From an uncultured Macellibacteroides sp. (GTDB lineage Bacteria; Bacteroidota; Bacteroidia; Bacteroidales; Tannerellaceae), in the NCBI RefSeq assembly GCF_963667135.1, contig NZ_OY762974.1, positions 3,224,001-3,288,000 of the forward strand: a stretch of 64,000 bases of DNA, in the 5' to 3' direction. The position numbers and the translations under genes were made by a program. Positions 18,223-27,329 of this stretch are shown here, one piece after another. The notes beneath the pieces were generated by a model, which was not told where the DNA came from, searched no databases, and was given only the letters and a program-made list of their open reading frames with translations. How positions within the stretch are numbered: the first letter of the stretch is position 1; each line of letters starts with the position of its first letter.

Positions 18223-19044
18223 ATGGAAGAACAATTAAAAACATACCGGGACGCAGCCGATTATATTGCTTCACAAATAGTGAAAATCCCCAAAATTGCC
18301 ATTATTTTGGGTAGCGGTCTTGGCGCCTTGGCCGATGAACTTACGGATGCCATTGTTGTCCCTTATTCTGAAATTCCTCATTTTGCACACTCTACGGCTG
18401 CAGGTCACAAAGGCAACCTGATCTATGGCAAACTTGGTAAAGTCCCTGTTCTTGCCATGCAGGGACGGTTTCATTATTACGAGGGATATACCATGCAGCA
18501 GGTTACATTTCCTATTCGTGTAATGAAATTACTGGGTATAGAATGCTTGTTGGTATCTAATGCGGCCGGAGGAATAAACAACACGTTTAAGATTGGCGAC
18601 CTCATGATTATTTCCGATCATATTAATATGCTTCCCAATCCGCTGATCGGTCCGAACAACGATAATTTTGGACCTCGTTTCCCGGATATGACCCGCACAT
18701 ACGACCGCGAACTGATTGCTTCCATGGAGGAGATTTCCCGCGAAAAGAATATTTCACTGAAACGAGGTGTTTATGTAGGTCTTACAGGTCCTTCTTATGA
18801 AACACCTGCCGAATATGCTTTCTACGGTAAAGCCGGAGGTGACGCCATTGGAATGAGTACCGTTCCCGAAGTAATAGTAGCACGTCATTGTGGCATACGG
18901 ATTTTTGGTATGTCGGTAATCACCAACGAAGGCTATCATTTTGCCGACGATTTTGTAAACAGCGGAGACGATGTAATTGCAGCTGCCAACAGGGCTTCGG
19001 CAATTATGACAACCCTTTTTACTGAACTGGTTGCACGGATTTAA
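18223..19044 (+). CDS. punA: purine nucleoside phosphorylase I (inosine/guanosine type)
   Basis: Splits inosine or guanosine with phosphate to the base plus ribose 1-phosphate; cytosolic purine salvage. 273 residues, trimeric class I size. [11 protein letters not shown] near residue 27 is the phosphate loop, [15 protein letters not shown] includes the second phosphate contact, [17 protein letters not shown] and [14 protein letters not shown] form the active site, and VITNEG with a nearby Asn contacts the base. Last gene of the helicase-deaminase-phosphorylase run. Confidence 0.93.
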   Translation: MEEQLKTYRDAADYIASQIVKIPKIAIILGSGLGALADELTDAIVVPYSEIPHFAHSTAAGHKGNLIYGKLGKVPVLAMQGRFHYYEGYTMQQVTFPIRVMKLLGIECLLVSNAAGGINNTFKIGDLMIISDHINMLPNPLIGPNNDNFGPRFPDMTRTYDRELIASMEEISREKNISLKRGVYVGLTGPSYETPAEYAFYGKAGGDAIGMSTVPEVIVARHCGIRIFGMSVITNEGYHFADDFVNSGDDVIAAANRASAIMTTLFTELVARI

Positions 19045-19114
19045 CGTCAGGTAGCGTATAACCGGTTGATTGTCTGAATAAGGTGAAAATAATGTGAAAA
19101 AAAAAGAGGCGTTG

Positions 19115-19146
19115 TTTGGTCACTTTGAAAATAACCTCTATATTTG
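19115..19146 (+). promoter_or_regulatory. promoter of the tRNA cluster
   Basis: TTTG (19115-19118), 20 nt, TATATTTG (19139-19146). A full consensus match ending 12 nt before the first tRNA base, consistent with a short 5' leader removed by RNase P. Confidence 0.8.
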
Positions 19147-19157
19147 CACCCGTTAAC

Positions 19158-19230
19158 GCGAAAGTAGCTCAGTTGGTAGAGCATAACCTTGCCAAGGTTA
19201 GGGTCGCGGGTTCGAGTCCCGTCTTTCGCT
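19158..19230 (+). tRNA. tRNA-Gly (GCC)
   Basis: 73 nt. Acceptor GCGAAAG pairs with CTTTCGC (19223-19229), discriminator T. The anticodon loop TTGCCAA gives GCC, and the T-loop is TTCGAGTC. CCA is not encoded. Confidence 0.95.
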
Positions 19231-19271
19231 CAAAGAGTAGCATGAGGTTACCTTTTGTATGTGTTGAAGAA

Positions 19272-19358
19272 GCCCGGGTGGCGGAATTGGTAGACGCGCT
19301 AGTTTCAGGTACTAGTGTAAGTAATTACGTGCAGGTTCGAGTCCTGTTCCGGGCACCA
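19272..19358 (+). tRNA. tRNA-Leu (CAG)
   Basis: Class II tRNA with a long variable arm. Acceptor GCCCGGG pairs with TCCGGGC (19348-19354, one G-T), discriminator A at 19355, and CCA is encoded at 19356-19358. The anticodon loop TTCAGGT gives CAG. Confidence 0.93.
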
Positions 19359-19365
19359 CTTCTAT

Positions 19366-19449
19366 GCGCAGGTGGTGGAATTGGTAGACACGCTACTTTG
19401 AGGGGGTAGTGCCGGTTTCGGTGTGTGAGTTCAAATCTCATCCTGCGTA
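19366..19449 (+). tRNA. tRNA-Leu (GAG)
   Basis: 84 nt, class II. Acceptor GCGCAGG pairs with CCTGCGT (19442-19448, G-T at the first pair), discriminator A. The anticodon loop TTGAGGG gives GAG. CCA is not encoded, unlike the neighbouring tRNA-Leu 7 nt upstream. Confidence 0.93.
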
Positions 19450-19457
19450 CTGCGAAA

Positions 19458-19489
19458 GCAGACTACTCTAGGTGGGTGGTCTGCTTTTT
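19458..19489 (+). terminator. terminator of the tRNA cluster
   Basis: GCAGACTAC (19458-19466) pairs with GTGGTCTGC (19476-19484, one G-T), followed by a T-run. It closes the three-tRNA transcript. Confidence 0.85.
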
Positions 19490-19576
19490 GTTTTTGACTT
19501 TATCTTTATCTTTTTTTCTGGACGTGATGCTAGTATCGGAAAATGAGATAAATATGATTTTATTAGGGTAAAAAAG

Positions 19577-19607
19577 TTGCATAAACTGAAAATTATGATT
19601 TACTTTG
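19577..19607 (+). promoter_or_regulatory. promoter of rpmB-rpmG-DUF4295
   Basis: TTG (19577-19579), 20 nt, TTACTTTG (19600-19607), one mismatch to TAnnTTTG. The predicted start leaves a leader of roughly 55 nt before rpmB. Confidence 0.55.
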
Positions 19608-19670
19608 CACCCTGATTATGAGAGTATATATTTGAATAGTTGCAAGTAATATAAAAAAAAGAAGATAGCG

Positions 19671-19910
19671 ATGTCTAAGATTTGTCAAATTACCGGAAAA
19701 AAAGCAATGGTTGGCAACAACGTTTCGCACTCAAAAAGGAGAACGAAGCGTAAGTTTGATGTTAACCTGTTCACAAAGAAGTTCTACTGGGTAGAACAAG
19801 ATTGTTGGGTTAGCCTGAATGTATCAGCCGCAGGCTTGCGTACTATCAACAAAGTAGGCTTGAATGAAGCGATTAAGAAAGCTGCTGAAAAAGGTTATTT
19901 AAACGCTTAA
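19671..19910 (+). CDS. rpmB: 50S ribosomal protein L28
   Basis: 79 residues, normal length. The N-terminus [20 protein letters not shown] and the basic run [12 protein letters not shown] are diagnostic of L28. It has a zinc-free N-terminus with only one Cys near the start. First gene of a three-gene ribosomal operon with L33 17 nt downstream. Confidence 0.97.
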   Translation: MSKICQITGKKAMVGNNVSHSKRRTKRKFDVNLFTKKFYWVEQDCWVSLNVSAAGLRTINKVGLNEAIKKAAEKGYLNA

Positions 19911-19926
19911 CTTGGAGGAATAAAAA

Positions 19927-20115
19927 ATGGCAAAGAAAGCAAAAGGAAATAGAATTCAGGTTATCCTTGAATGTACCGAACACAAAGAAAGCGGTATGCC
20001 CGGTACTTCTAGATATATCACTACGAAGAACAGAAAGAATACAACTGCAAGAATTGAGTTGAAGAAATACAACCCAATCTTGAAGAAGATGACAGTTCAT
20101 AAAGAAATTAAGTAA
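19927..20115 (+). CDS. rpmG: 50S ribosomal protein L33
   Basis: 62 residues. [12 protein letters not shown] and [20 protein letters not shown] are L33 hallmarks. Only one Cys remains of the CxxC pairs of zinc-binding L33 forms, so this is the zinc-independent type. Preceded by GGAGG-like sequence (CTTGGAGGAAT), one of the few Shine-Dalgarno sites in the window. Confidence 0.96.
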   Translation: MAKKAKGNRIQVILECTEHKESGMPGTSRYITTKNRKNTTARIELKKYNPILKKMTVHKEIK

Positions 20116-20130
20116 TAGGAGATTTAAACA

Positions 20131-20283
20131 ATGGCAAAAAAAGTAGTAGCAGCGTTTAAAAAAGGCGACGGTCGTACTTACTCAAAAGTAATCAAGATGG
20201 TAAAGTCTCCGAAAACAGGTGCTTATACCTTCCAGGAAGAAATGGTTCCTAACGAAGCTGTAAAAGAGTATTTCGCAAAATAA
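20131..20283 (+). CDS. DUF4295 family small basic protein
   Basis: 50 residues, Lys-rich (MAKKVVAAFKKGDGRTYSKV), conserved almost only in Bacteroidetes immediately behind L28 and L33. The position and composition suggest a ribosome-associated protein, but no function is established to my knowledge. The gene is preceded by AGGAG, ends in TAA and is followed 18 nt later by a strong terminator. Confidence 0.9.
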   Translation: MAKKVVAAFKKGDGRTYSKVIKMVKSPKTGAYTFQEEMVPNEAVKEYFAK

Positions 20284-20301
20284 TTGCACATAAACGCATA
20301 C

Positions 20302-20336
20302 AAAAAAGGATGTTCCCAAAAAGAACATCCTTTTTT
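20302..20336. terminator. rho-independent terminator after DUF4295
   Basis: AAAAAAGGATGTTC (20302-20315), 7-nt loop, GAACATCCTTTTTT (20323-20336). Perfect 14-bp stem with flanking A- and T-tracts. Confidence 0.92.
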
Positions 20337-20388
20337 ATTTTATTCAACTTTAGATAGAATTCCATACGCTTGAAACGGAATATTTTCT

Positions 20389-20396
20389 TAATTTTG
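20389..20396 (+). promoter_or_regulatory. -7 box upstream of dnaN
   Basis: TAATTTTG matches TAnnTTTG. The nearest TTG (20370) is only 16 nt upstream, so the -33 element is poor. The start would lie about 40 nt before the dnaN ATG. Confidence 0.4.
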
Positions 20397-20445
20397 CTCT
20401 GTTGTAGATTTCGACTAATAATAACAGATAAATAAATAAAGAGCT

Positions 20446-21570
20446 ATGAGATTCGATGTATCAAGTACTGCGCTATTATCCCGCCTGCAGTCTATAAGCA
20501 AAGTAATTGCGTCTAAAAATTCTTTGCCTATACTGGACAGCTTCCTGTTTAACCTGGAAGGAACTAAATTAACGATGACAGCTTCCGATTCGGAAACCCG
20601 GTTGGTTACTTCTGTCGATGTAATGAATGCTGAGGGTAGTGGAGTATTTGCCGTATCTGCCAAGATTCTTTTGGAACCTCTGAAAGAACTTCCTGAACAA
20701 CCGCTTACGTTCGATATCAATGATGAGAATCTGGAGATATTTATTCATTTCCAAAATGGAAAATACAACTTCATCGGACAGAAAGGTGATACGTATCCAC
20801 AGCAGAAGCCACTGAACGAGAATGTAGTATCTATTGCATTGGAGGCGCAGACCTTGCTGAACGGTATAAGTCGTTCTATTTTTGCAACAGCCGATGATGA
20901 ACTTCGTCCGGTTATGAACGGTATCTATTTCGATATTCATCAGGACGATCTCACCTTTGTGGCATCAGACGGTCACAAGTTGGTTCGCCTGCGCAATCTT
21001 TCGGTTCATGCTACAGAGAAAGCATCATTCATTCTTCCCAAAAAACCTGCAAACTTACTTAAAGCTGTCTTAGCTAAAGAAACTGAGATGGTTACCATTA
21101 AGTTTGATGAAAATAATGCCTATATCAACTGTACTAATTTTGAGATGGTTTGCCGCCTTATTGAAGGACGCTTCCCTAATTACAACAGCGTGATTCCTCA
21201 AAATAATCCGCATAAGGTAATTATCGACCGTTTGTCTTTCCTTAACGCGCTGAAGCGTGTATCTGTATTCTCTAATCCCGCAAGCAGCTTGGTTAAACTT
21301 CAGCTTAAAGGAAATCAGATGAAGGTATCTGCGCAGGACATCGATTTCTCTACTGCAGCAGAAGAAACTATCCCTTGCCAGTTTACGGGTGTGGATTTGA
21401 GCATTGGTTTTAAAGCAACTTACCTGATCGAAATTTTGAACAATATTGCTTCGACAGAAGTGGTGGTAGAATTGGCAGATCCTTCACGTGCAGGGTTAAT
21501 TATTCCTGTAGAGAACGAAGAAAATGAAGATCTTCTGATGTTGCTCATGCCAATGATGTTAAATGACTAA
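20446..21570 (+). CDS. dnaN: DNA polymerase III subunit beta (sliding clamp)
   Basis: 374 residues, the family length for three clamp domains of about 120 each. The N-terminus MRFDVSSTALLSRLQSISKV, the segment FATADDELRPVMNGIYFD and the C-terminal LLMPMMLND region (clamp-partner groove) are typical. It encircles DNA and tethers polymerase III. dnaA is not adjacent here, and recF and gyrB are absent too. It begins a run with a DnaQ-like exonuclease 10 nt downstream. Confidence 0.97.
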   Translation: MRFDVSSTALLSRLQSISKVIASKNSLPILDSFLFNLEGTKLTMTASDSETRLVTSVDVMNAEGSGVFAVSAKILLEPLKELPEQPLTFDINDENLEIFIHFQNGKYNFIGQKGDTYPQQKPLNENVVSIALEAQTLLNGISRSIFATADDELRPVMNGIYFDIHQDDLTFVASDGHKLVRLRNLSVHATEKASFILPKKPANLLKAVLAKETEMVTIKFDENNAYINCTNFEMVCRLIEGRFPNYNSVIPQNNPHKVIIDRLSFLNALKRVSVFSNPASSLVKLQLKGNQMKVSAQDIDFSTAAEETIPCQFTGVDLSIGFKATYLIEILNNIASTEVVVELADPSRAGLIIPVENEENEDLLMLLMPMMLND

Positions 21571-21580
21571 CAACTAAATA

Positions 21581-22351
21581 ATGCAATTAAACTTAAAGAA
21601 TCCGCTGGTTTTCTTCGATTTGGAAACAACAGGGATAAACATAGTAAAAGACCGTATCGTTGAAATTTCGTATGTAAAGGTTTTTCCTAACGGGAAAGAG
21701 GAAACAAAGACACGCCGGATCAATCCGGAGATGCCTATTCCTCCCGAATCTACTGCCATACATGGTATTACCGACGAGGATGTAAAGGATTGCCCTACGT
21801 TTAAGGAAGTAGCCAAATCGCTGGCTAATCAGATTGAGGGATGCGACCTGGCTGGATTCAATTCTAACCGTTTTGATATTCCTTTGCTGGTGGAAGAGTT
21901 TCTTCGCGCAGGGGTGGATATAGACCTAAACAAGCGTAAGTTCGTGGATGTGCAAACCATTTTTCATAAGATGGAGCAACGTACCCTTTCGGCTGCCTAT
22001 AAGTTTTATTGCGACAAAAGTCTTGAAAATGCCCATTCGGCCGAAGCAGATACCTATGCAACATACGAGGTATTGAAGGCTCAGCTGGACCGTTATCCGG
22101 AGTTGGTAAACGATGTAAAGTTTCTTTCTGAATATTCAAGCTTCAACACCAATGTTGATTTTGCCGGACGTATGGTGTACAACGACAAAGGCGAAGAAGT
22201 ATTTAACTTTGGAAAGTATAAAGGTCATCGTGTGGAAGATGTACTGAAGAATGACCAGGGATATTATGGTTGGATGATGCAGGGCGATTTCCCTTTAAAT
22301 ACTAAGAAGGTGCTTACCGAGATTAAACTGAGAAATTTTAATTCAAAGTAA
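21581..22351 (+). CDS. DnaQ-like 3'-5' exonuclease with C-terminal DUF3820-type region
   Basis: 256 residues. DEDDh motifs: FFDLETTG (Exo I, Asp and Glu), GFNSNRFDIPLL (Exo II) and HSAEADTYATYEV (Exo III, His and Asp). The last 60 residues (FNFGKYKGHRVEDV, YYGWMMQGDFPLNTKKVL) match the small DUF3820-like domain fused to many Bacteroidetes exonucleases. It may be the proofreading epsilon subunit or a repair nuclease. The 10-nt spacing after dnaN supports a replication link, but a clamp-binding peptide is not obvious. Confidence 0.9.
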   Translation: MQLNLKNPLVFFDLETTGINIVKDRIVEISYVKVFPNGKEETKTRRINPEMPIPPESTAIHGITDEDVKDCPTFKEVAKSLANQIEGCDLAGFNSNRFDIPLLVEEFLRAGVDIDLNKRKFVDVQTIFHKMEQRTLSAAYKFYCDKSLENAHSAEADTYATYEVLKAQLDRYPELVNDVKFLSEYSSFNTNVDFAGRMVYNDKGEEVFNFGKYKGHRVEDVLKNDQGYYGWMMQGDFPLNTKKVLTEIKLRNFNSK

Positions 22352-22393
22352 AACAAACTTCAGTATAGTAGCTTTACGTTTATAATTGGAAAC

Positions 22394-23599
22394 ATGCTTA
22401 AAGGAAAAAAAATTATATTGGGAATAACCGGAAGTATCGCTGCCTACAAAGCGGCGTACATTATCCGTGGACTGGTAAAGAAGGGAGCCGAGGTACAGGT
22501 TGTGATTACACCTTCAGGCAAAGAATTTATCACTCCGATAACGCTGTCGGCGCTGAGCAGCAATCCCGTAATCAGCGAATTCTTCTCTAACCGCGACGGA
22601 TCGTGGAACAGTCATGTTGATTTAGGTTTATGGGCAGATGCCATGCTCATTGCTCCGGCGACAGCTTCTACCATTGGTAAGATGGCAAATGGGATTGCTG
22701 ATAATATGCTTATTACAACCTATCTCTCCTGCAAAGCTCCGGTGTTTATTGCTCCGGCAATGGACCTTGATATGTTTGCTCATCCGTCGACTCAGGAGAA
22801 CATCGAGAAGCTGCGTTCGTATGGCAATCACATCATCGAACCGGGTGAAGGCGAACTTGCCAGTCACCTTGTTGGTAAGGGAAGAATGGAAGAGCCCGAT
22901 GCCATTATTGCTGTTTTGGATCGTTTCTTTGATGGCCTTTGCAGTTTGTCGAAAAAAAAGATAGTGATTACTGCAGGTCCGACATATGAAAAGATAGATC
23001 CTGTACGTTTTATTGGTAATTACTCTTCCGGCAAGATGGGTTTTGCCCTGGCGGAAGCCTGTGCAGCCCAAGGGGCTTTAGTTACCCTGATAGCGGGTCC
23101 GGTTTCACTTACTACTACCCACGAAGGTATCAGAAGGATAGATGTGGAGTCGGCCGAAGAGATGTATCATGCTGCTGTAAAAGCTTTTCCGGAATCGGAT
23201 GCCGCGATTTTATGTGCGGCAGTAGCCGATTACCGCCCCGAAGTTCAGGCCGAAGAGAAGATAAAAAGAGAAAGCACCGGCGAGATGACCATGCATTTGG
23301 TTCCCAACCCGGATATTGCAGCAATGTTAGGTAAAATGAAGCACCCTGGTCAGCGGTTGGTAGGATTTGCTCTTGAAACAAGCGATGAAGTAGCCCATGC
23401 AACAGAAAAGCTAAAACGAAAGAACTTAGATTTTATCGTGCTTAATTCTTTGCGGGATAAGGGAGCAGGTTTTCGCTGCGATACCAACAAGATCTCTATT
23501 CTCGAGGCAAATGGAGTGCTTACAGCTTATGAGATGAAGCCGAAAAATGAAGTAGCCAACGATATTGTTGAAAAACTGGCAAGCCTAATAAAAGAATAA
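22394..23599 (+). CDS. coaBC: bifunctional phosphopantothenoylcysteine decarboxylase/synthetase
   Basis: 401 residues; makes phosphopantetheine precursors for coenzyme A. The N-terminal CoaC flavin domain (about 1-180) has GSIAAYKAAYIIRGL, NSHVDLGLWADAMLIAPA with the catalytic His, and PAMDLDMF in place of PAMNxxMW. The CoaB domain starts near KIVITAGPTYEKIDPVRFI and contains NYSSGKMGFALAEA and AAVADYRP. The stop is followed one base later by the next start, indicating coupling. Confidence 0.96.
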   Translation: MLKGKKIILGITGSIAAYKAAYIIRGLVKKGAEVQVVITPSGKEFITPITLSALSSNPVISEFFSNRDGSWNSHVDLGLWADAMLIAPATASTIGKMANGIADNMLITTYLSCKAPVFIAPAMDLDMFAHPSTQENIEKLRSYGNHIIEPGEGELASHLVGKGRMEEPDAIIAVLDRFFDGLCSLSKKKIVITAGPTYEKIDPVRFIGNYSSGKMGFALAEACAAQGALVTLIAGPVSLTTTHEGIRRIDVESAEEMYHAAVKAFPESDAAILCAAVADYRPEVQAEEKIKRESTGEMTMHLVPNPDIAAMLGKMKHPGQRLVGFALETSDEVAHATEKLKRKNLDFIVLNSLRDKGAGFRCDTNKISILEANGVLTAYEMKPKNEVANDIVEKLASLIKE

Positions 23600-23600
23600 G

Positions 23601-24503
23601 GTGATAATAAAGAAATTGTTGTATCTGTTTATTTGTCTGTTGCTGACTTTCACTGCAAAGTCGCAGGAACTGAATGCGCGCGTCACTATTAACAGTGATA
23701 AGGTTCAGGGTACCAACAAGCAAGTGTTCACTACGTTGCAAACGGCCTTAACCGAGTTTATCAATAACCGGAAATGGACGGATGCAACTTTTGCCGTGAA
23801 CGAACGGATAGACTGTTCTTTTACTCTTATCATAAACGAAATGCCAACCGAATCGAGTTTCAAAGGAGAGTTGCAGATTCAGGCCCGCCGTCCGGTATAT
23901 AACTCCAGCTATTCTACAACCTTGTTTAACTTCAGGGATACGCAGCTCGATTTCGACTATACTGAGTTCGAGCCGCTTGAATATACGCAGAACACCCTGC
24001 AAAACAATCTTACAGCCTCGGTTGTATTCTATATCTATGTAATCCTGGGGCTCGATTTTGATAGTTTTGCTCAGACGGGAGGGAGTCCTTTTATACAACA
24101 GGCAATGCAGGTTGTAACTTTGGCTCAGTCGGAAATGGCTTGGACAGGATGGAAGGCTTTCGACAGCAACCGTAACCGTCATGCGCTGGCTACGGCGCTG
24201 ACTGATAATACGTCGGCTGTTTTCCGCGAGATGTGGTATACTTACCACCGCAAAGGTCTTGATGAGATGGCTGCCAATCCCGACCGCGGACGAACAACCA
24301 TTATCGAAACGCTGCCTGCATTGAAAGAGATACAGACGGCTCGTCCCGGTTCCGTATTGATGCAACTCTTCTCTGATAGTAAGTTAGACGAAGTGGTAAG
24401 CGTTTACAGCAAAGCCAACCAAACGGAAAAACAAGAGGGATATAAACTATTGTCTACAATCTTCCCTACGCAAACAACGCGTCTGGAACCTTTGAAAAAG
24501 TGA
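23601..24503 (+). CDS. DUF4835 family protein (PorD-like)
   Basis: 300 residues from a GTG start directly behind coaBC. A signal peptide (LLYLFICLLLTFTAKSQ) precedes an all-soluble domain beginning ELNARVTINSDKVQG. The family is DUF4835, linked in recent annotations to the type IX secretion protein PorD of Porphyromonas. A role in gliding or secretion is not demonstrated by this sequence. FYIYVILGLDFDSFAQTGG in the middle is characteristic. The coaBC-DUF4835-recN order recurs in this phylum as far as I recall. Confidence 0.85.
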   Translation: MIIKKLLYLFICLLLTFTAKSQELNARVTINSDKVQGTNKQVFTTLQTALTEFINNRKWTDATFAVNERIDCSFTLIINEMPTESSFKGELQIQARRPVYNSSYSTTLFNFRDTQLDFDYTEFEPLEYTQNTLQNNLTASVVFYIYVILGLDFDSFAQTGGSPFIQQAMQVVTLAQSEMAWTGWKAFDSNRNRHALATALTDNTSAVFREMWYTYHRKGLDEMAANPDRGRTTIIETLPALKEIQTARPGSVLMQLFSDSKLDEVVSVYSKANQTEKQEGYKLLSTIFPTQTTRLEPLKK

Positions 24504-24509
24504 TGCACT

Positions 24510-26174
24510 ATGCTTAAATCCTTATTCATACAGAACTATGTCCTGATAGACAGTCTCGACATAGACTTTGCAGATGGTTTTTCGGTTATAACCGGTGAAA
24601 CCGGAGCTGGAAAATCAATTATTCTTGGTGCGTTATCTCTTGTATTAGGGCAACGGGCCGATGGAAAAAGTATTAAAAAAGAGGCCGATAAATGTGTGAT
24701 TGAAGCTACATTCGATATCTCATTGTACCAGCTTGAGCCTTTTTTTATAGAAAACGATCTCGAATACGATGCCCGTCATTGTATACTTCGCCGGGAACTG
24801 TTTGCTTCGGGCAAATCCCGTGCTTTTGTGAATGATTCGCCTGTGGGGTTGAATGTTCTAAGAAGTCTGGGTACGCGCCTGATCGATATCCACTCTCAGC
24901 ACCAGAACCTGTTGTTGGGAGACAGCCTCTTTCAGCTAAATGTAGTAGATGTGCTGGCCGACAATGAAATATTGCTGATTCTTTACCGCAAGGAATTCAG
25001 CCGATACCAATCGTTGAAGAGAGATCTCAAAGAATTAACAGAAAAATCCCGACAGAACCGACAGGAAGAAGATTATATCCGTTTTCAATTGGAACAACTC
25101 GAAGAAGCCCGTCTGGAAGAGGGAGAACAGGAACAATTGGAACAGGAACAGGAAACGTTGTCGCACGCCGAAGAGATTAAAGGAGCCTTATTTAAAATAA
25201 CCGAACTACTTAGCGGAGATAACCAAGGCGGTTTGCATCAGATAAAAGAAGCTTTGTCTACTGCCACATCGCTCGAACGCTATTACCCGCAGGCAAAAGA
25301 GATGGCAGAGCGTTTGCGTTCGGCTTATATTGATATGAAGGACCTGGCTTCCGAAACAGACACGCTAAAGGAGGATGTGGAATTCAACCCTGAACGTATG
25401 GAGTGGGTGGAAGAGAGACTCAATACGATTTACTCGCTTCAGCAAAAGCATCACCTGAATACAGTGGCAGAGTTGCTTGCTCTGCAGAAGAATTATTCAG
25501 ATCAGTTACAAGAAATAGATTCGTACGACGAGCAGATTGACGCATTGAAAGGACAGGTAGATGCTACCTACAAAGAGCTTATGCAACAAGCTGCAGTAAT
25601 TAGCGAACAACGTAAGGTGGCATCAGTAGGACTATCAAAGCAGCTGGTGGAGATGATTGCTCCGCTGGGTATGCCCAACACTCGCTTTACGGTCGACTTT
25701 AAAAATAAAACGGTTCCTGATAGTGATGGTGCCGACGAGATATGTTTTATGTTTTCGGCAAATAAGAGCGGCGAACTTCAACCAGTTGCCAATACGGCAT
25801 CGGGTGGTGAAATATCACGACTTATGCTTTGTATCAAGGCAATGATCGCAGGGGCTACAGCGCTTCCGTCTATTATATTCGACGAAGTGGATACCGGAGT
25901 ATCTGGCGATATAGCTGATAAAATGGGAGATATCATGCACGAACTGGGAACCAAGATGCAGGTAATAGCCATCACTCATTTACCTCAGATCGCCTCCAAA
26001 GGGAATGCTCATTACTATGTTTACAAACACGAAGAGAAAGAACGTACGCTTACCCAAATAAAACAAATGGATACCGAAGAGCGTATTACAGAGATTGCCC
26101 GAATGCTGAGTGGTGCCGCGCTTACCGATGCTTCGATGGCCAATGCGCGTGAACTATTGGGTGTGAGAAAGTAA
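24510..26174 (+). CDS. recN: DNA repair protein RecN
   Basis: 554 residues; SMC-like ATPase acting early in double-strand-break repair. Walker A GETGAGKS is near residue 33, a long coiled coil spans roughly 160-380 (Glu/Gln/Leu rich, e.g. LEEGEQEQLEQEQETL), the ABC signature TASGGEISRLML is near 430 and Walker B SIIFDEVDTGVSG near 455. ITHLPQIASKG is the His switch. Six nt after the PorD-like gene, so likely in the coaBC operon. Confidence 0.97.
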   Translation: MLKSLFIQNYVLIDSLDIDFADGFSVITGETGAGKSIILGALSLVLGQRADGKSIKKEADKCVIEATFDISLYQLEPFFIENDLEYDARHCILRRELFASGKSRAFVNDSPVGLNVLRSLGTRLIDIHSQHQNLLLGDSLFQLNVVDVLADNEILLILYRKEFSRYQSLKRDLKELTEKSRQNRQEEDYIRFQLEQLEEARLEEGEQEQLEQEQETLSHAEEIKGALFKITELLSGDNQGGLHQIKEALSTATSLERYYPQAKEMAERLRSAYIDMKDLASETDTLKEDVEFNPERMEWVEERLNTIYSLQQKHHLNTVAELLALQKNYSDQLQEIDSYDEQIDALKGQVDATYKELMQQAAVISEQRKVASVGLSKQLVEMIAPLGMPNTRFTVDFKNKTVPDSDGADEICFMFSANKSGELQPVANTASGGEISRLMLCIKAMIAGATALPSIIFDEVDTGVSGDIADKMGDIMHELGTKMQVIAITHLPQIASKGNAHYYVYKHEEKERTLTQIKQMDTEERITEIARMLSGAALTDASMANARELLGVRK

Positions 26175-26197
26175 AAGAATGGCTGACTTATCGAAAT

Positions 26198-26215
26198 ATA
26201 CCATATCTATGGTAT
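26198..26215. promoter_or_regulatory. 18-bp near-perfect palindrome upstream of cysK
   Basis: ATACCATA (26198-26205), two bases, TATGGTAT (26208-26215). It lies 68 nt before the cysK start and 23 nt after recN. The two-base centre favours a dimeric repressor site over an RNA hairpin. No family of regulator can be assigned. Confidence 0.4.
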
Positions 26216-26283
26216 TGTAGAGTTGCTTAATATAACCGAACTTTGCCATAGATAATAAGAACAACAATTAAAAAGATAAACAT

Positions 26284-27231
26284 ATGGCAAAGATCGCTAA
26301 AAAATTAACAGAACTCGTTGGGAATACCCCGTTATTGGAACTCTCTGCATTTAATGCGAGTAAGGGATTGGAAGCTACTGTAATTGCAAAACTTGAATCT
26401 TTTAATCCCGTAGGTTGTGTAAAGGAACGTATTGCATTGGCGATGGTTGAAGACGCCGAAGCAAAAGGTATACTTAAGCCAGGAGCAACTATTATCGAAC
26501 CTACCAGTGGCAATACGGGAGTTGGACTAGCCTTTGTTTCTGCCGTGAAAGGTTATAAGCTTGTGCTTACTATGCCCGAAACCATGAGTCTTGAACGCCG
26601 CGCGTTGCTTAAAGCTTTAGGTGCTGAGCTGGTACTTACTCCGGGTTCAGGAGGAATGAAAGCAGCTATTGAAAAAGCAAATGAAATTCAGACTGAAACA
26701 GCAGGTTCTGTTATTTTGCAGCAATTTGAGAATCCGGCTAATCCGGAAATCCATAGAAAAACAACCGGAGAAGAAATCTGGCGCGATACAGACGGAAAAG
26801 TAGATATTTTTGTAGCAGGCGTTGGTACGGGTGGAACCGTTAGTGGAGTGGGAGAGTCGCTTAAAGCTCACAATCCTAATGTTAAAATAGTAGCCGTAGA
26901 ACCGGCAGATTCTCCCGTATTATCCGGAGGATCACCTTCACCACATAAAATTCAGGGAATTGGTGCGGGATTTATTCCCAAAACATATAATGCCGAAGTT
27001 GTAGACGAAATCATAACTGTAACTAACGACGCAGCAATTAAAACCAGCCGCGAACTCGCACAGAAAGAAGGTTTGCTAGTTGGTATCTCTTCGGGAGCTG
27101 CAGCCTGGGCTGCCGCAGAACTGGCAAAGCGTCCTGAAAATAAAGGAAAAGTAATCGTTACTCTACTTCCTGATACAGGCGAGCGTTACCTAAGTACGGT
27201 TCTTTACGCATTTGACGAATATCCATTGTAA
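26284..27231 (+). CDS. cysK: cysteine synthase A (O-acetylserine sulfhydrylase)
   Basis: 315 residues; makes L-cysteine from O-acetylserine and sulfide using PLP. The Schiff-base Lys lies in [12 protein letters not shown] (near residue 46), the substrate loop is [12 protein letters not shown], the phosphate cup [12 protein letters not shown], and SSGAAAWAA near the C-terminus contacts the cofactor. The family often reads NPxxSVKDR; the Cys-Val-Lys-Glu variant is common in Bacteroidetes. Monocistronic with its own terminator. Confidence 0.96.
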   Translation: MAKIAKKLTELVGNTPLLELSAFNASKGLEATVIAKLESFNPVGCVKERIALAMVEDAEAKGILKPGATIIEPTSGNTGVGLAFVSAVKGYKLVLTMPETMSLERRALLKALGAELVLTPGSGGMKAAIEKANEIQTETAGSVILQQFENPANPEIHRKTTGEEIWRDTDGKVDIFVAGVGTGGTVSGVGESLKAHNPNVKIVAVEPADSPVLSGGSPSPHKIQGIGAGFIPKTYNAEVVDEIITVTNDAAIKTSRELAQKEGLLVGISSGAAAWAAAELAKRPENKGKVIVTLLPDTGERYLSTVLYAFDEYPL

Positions 27232-27251
27232 TTAAGCATAATCTTTACAAT

Positions 27252-27294
27252 AAAACCCCGGTGAATTTCTTTGATAGAAATCACCGGGGTTTTT
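27252..27294 (+). terminator. rho-independent terminator after cysK
   Basis: AAAACCCCGGTGA (27252-27264) pairs with TCACCGGGGTTTT (27281-27293), with TTTC/GAAA pairing inside and a T-run. It lies between convergent genes and can work on both strands. Confidence 0.92.
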
Positions 27295-27329
27295 AATTAA
27301 CCTAAACCTAAACAAATCCAGTTGCCTTT

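Noticed and set aside
19116-19409. 97-codon frame across the tRNA genes
   Set aside because: Its sequence is translated tRNA, a well-known spurious ORF pattern.
20340-20450. Replication origin near dnaN
   Set aside because: dnaA is not adjacent and no cluster of TTATNCACA boxes is visible. A single near match, TTATCCACT at about 29991, stands alone.
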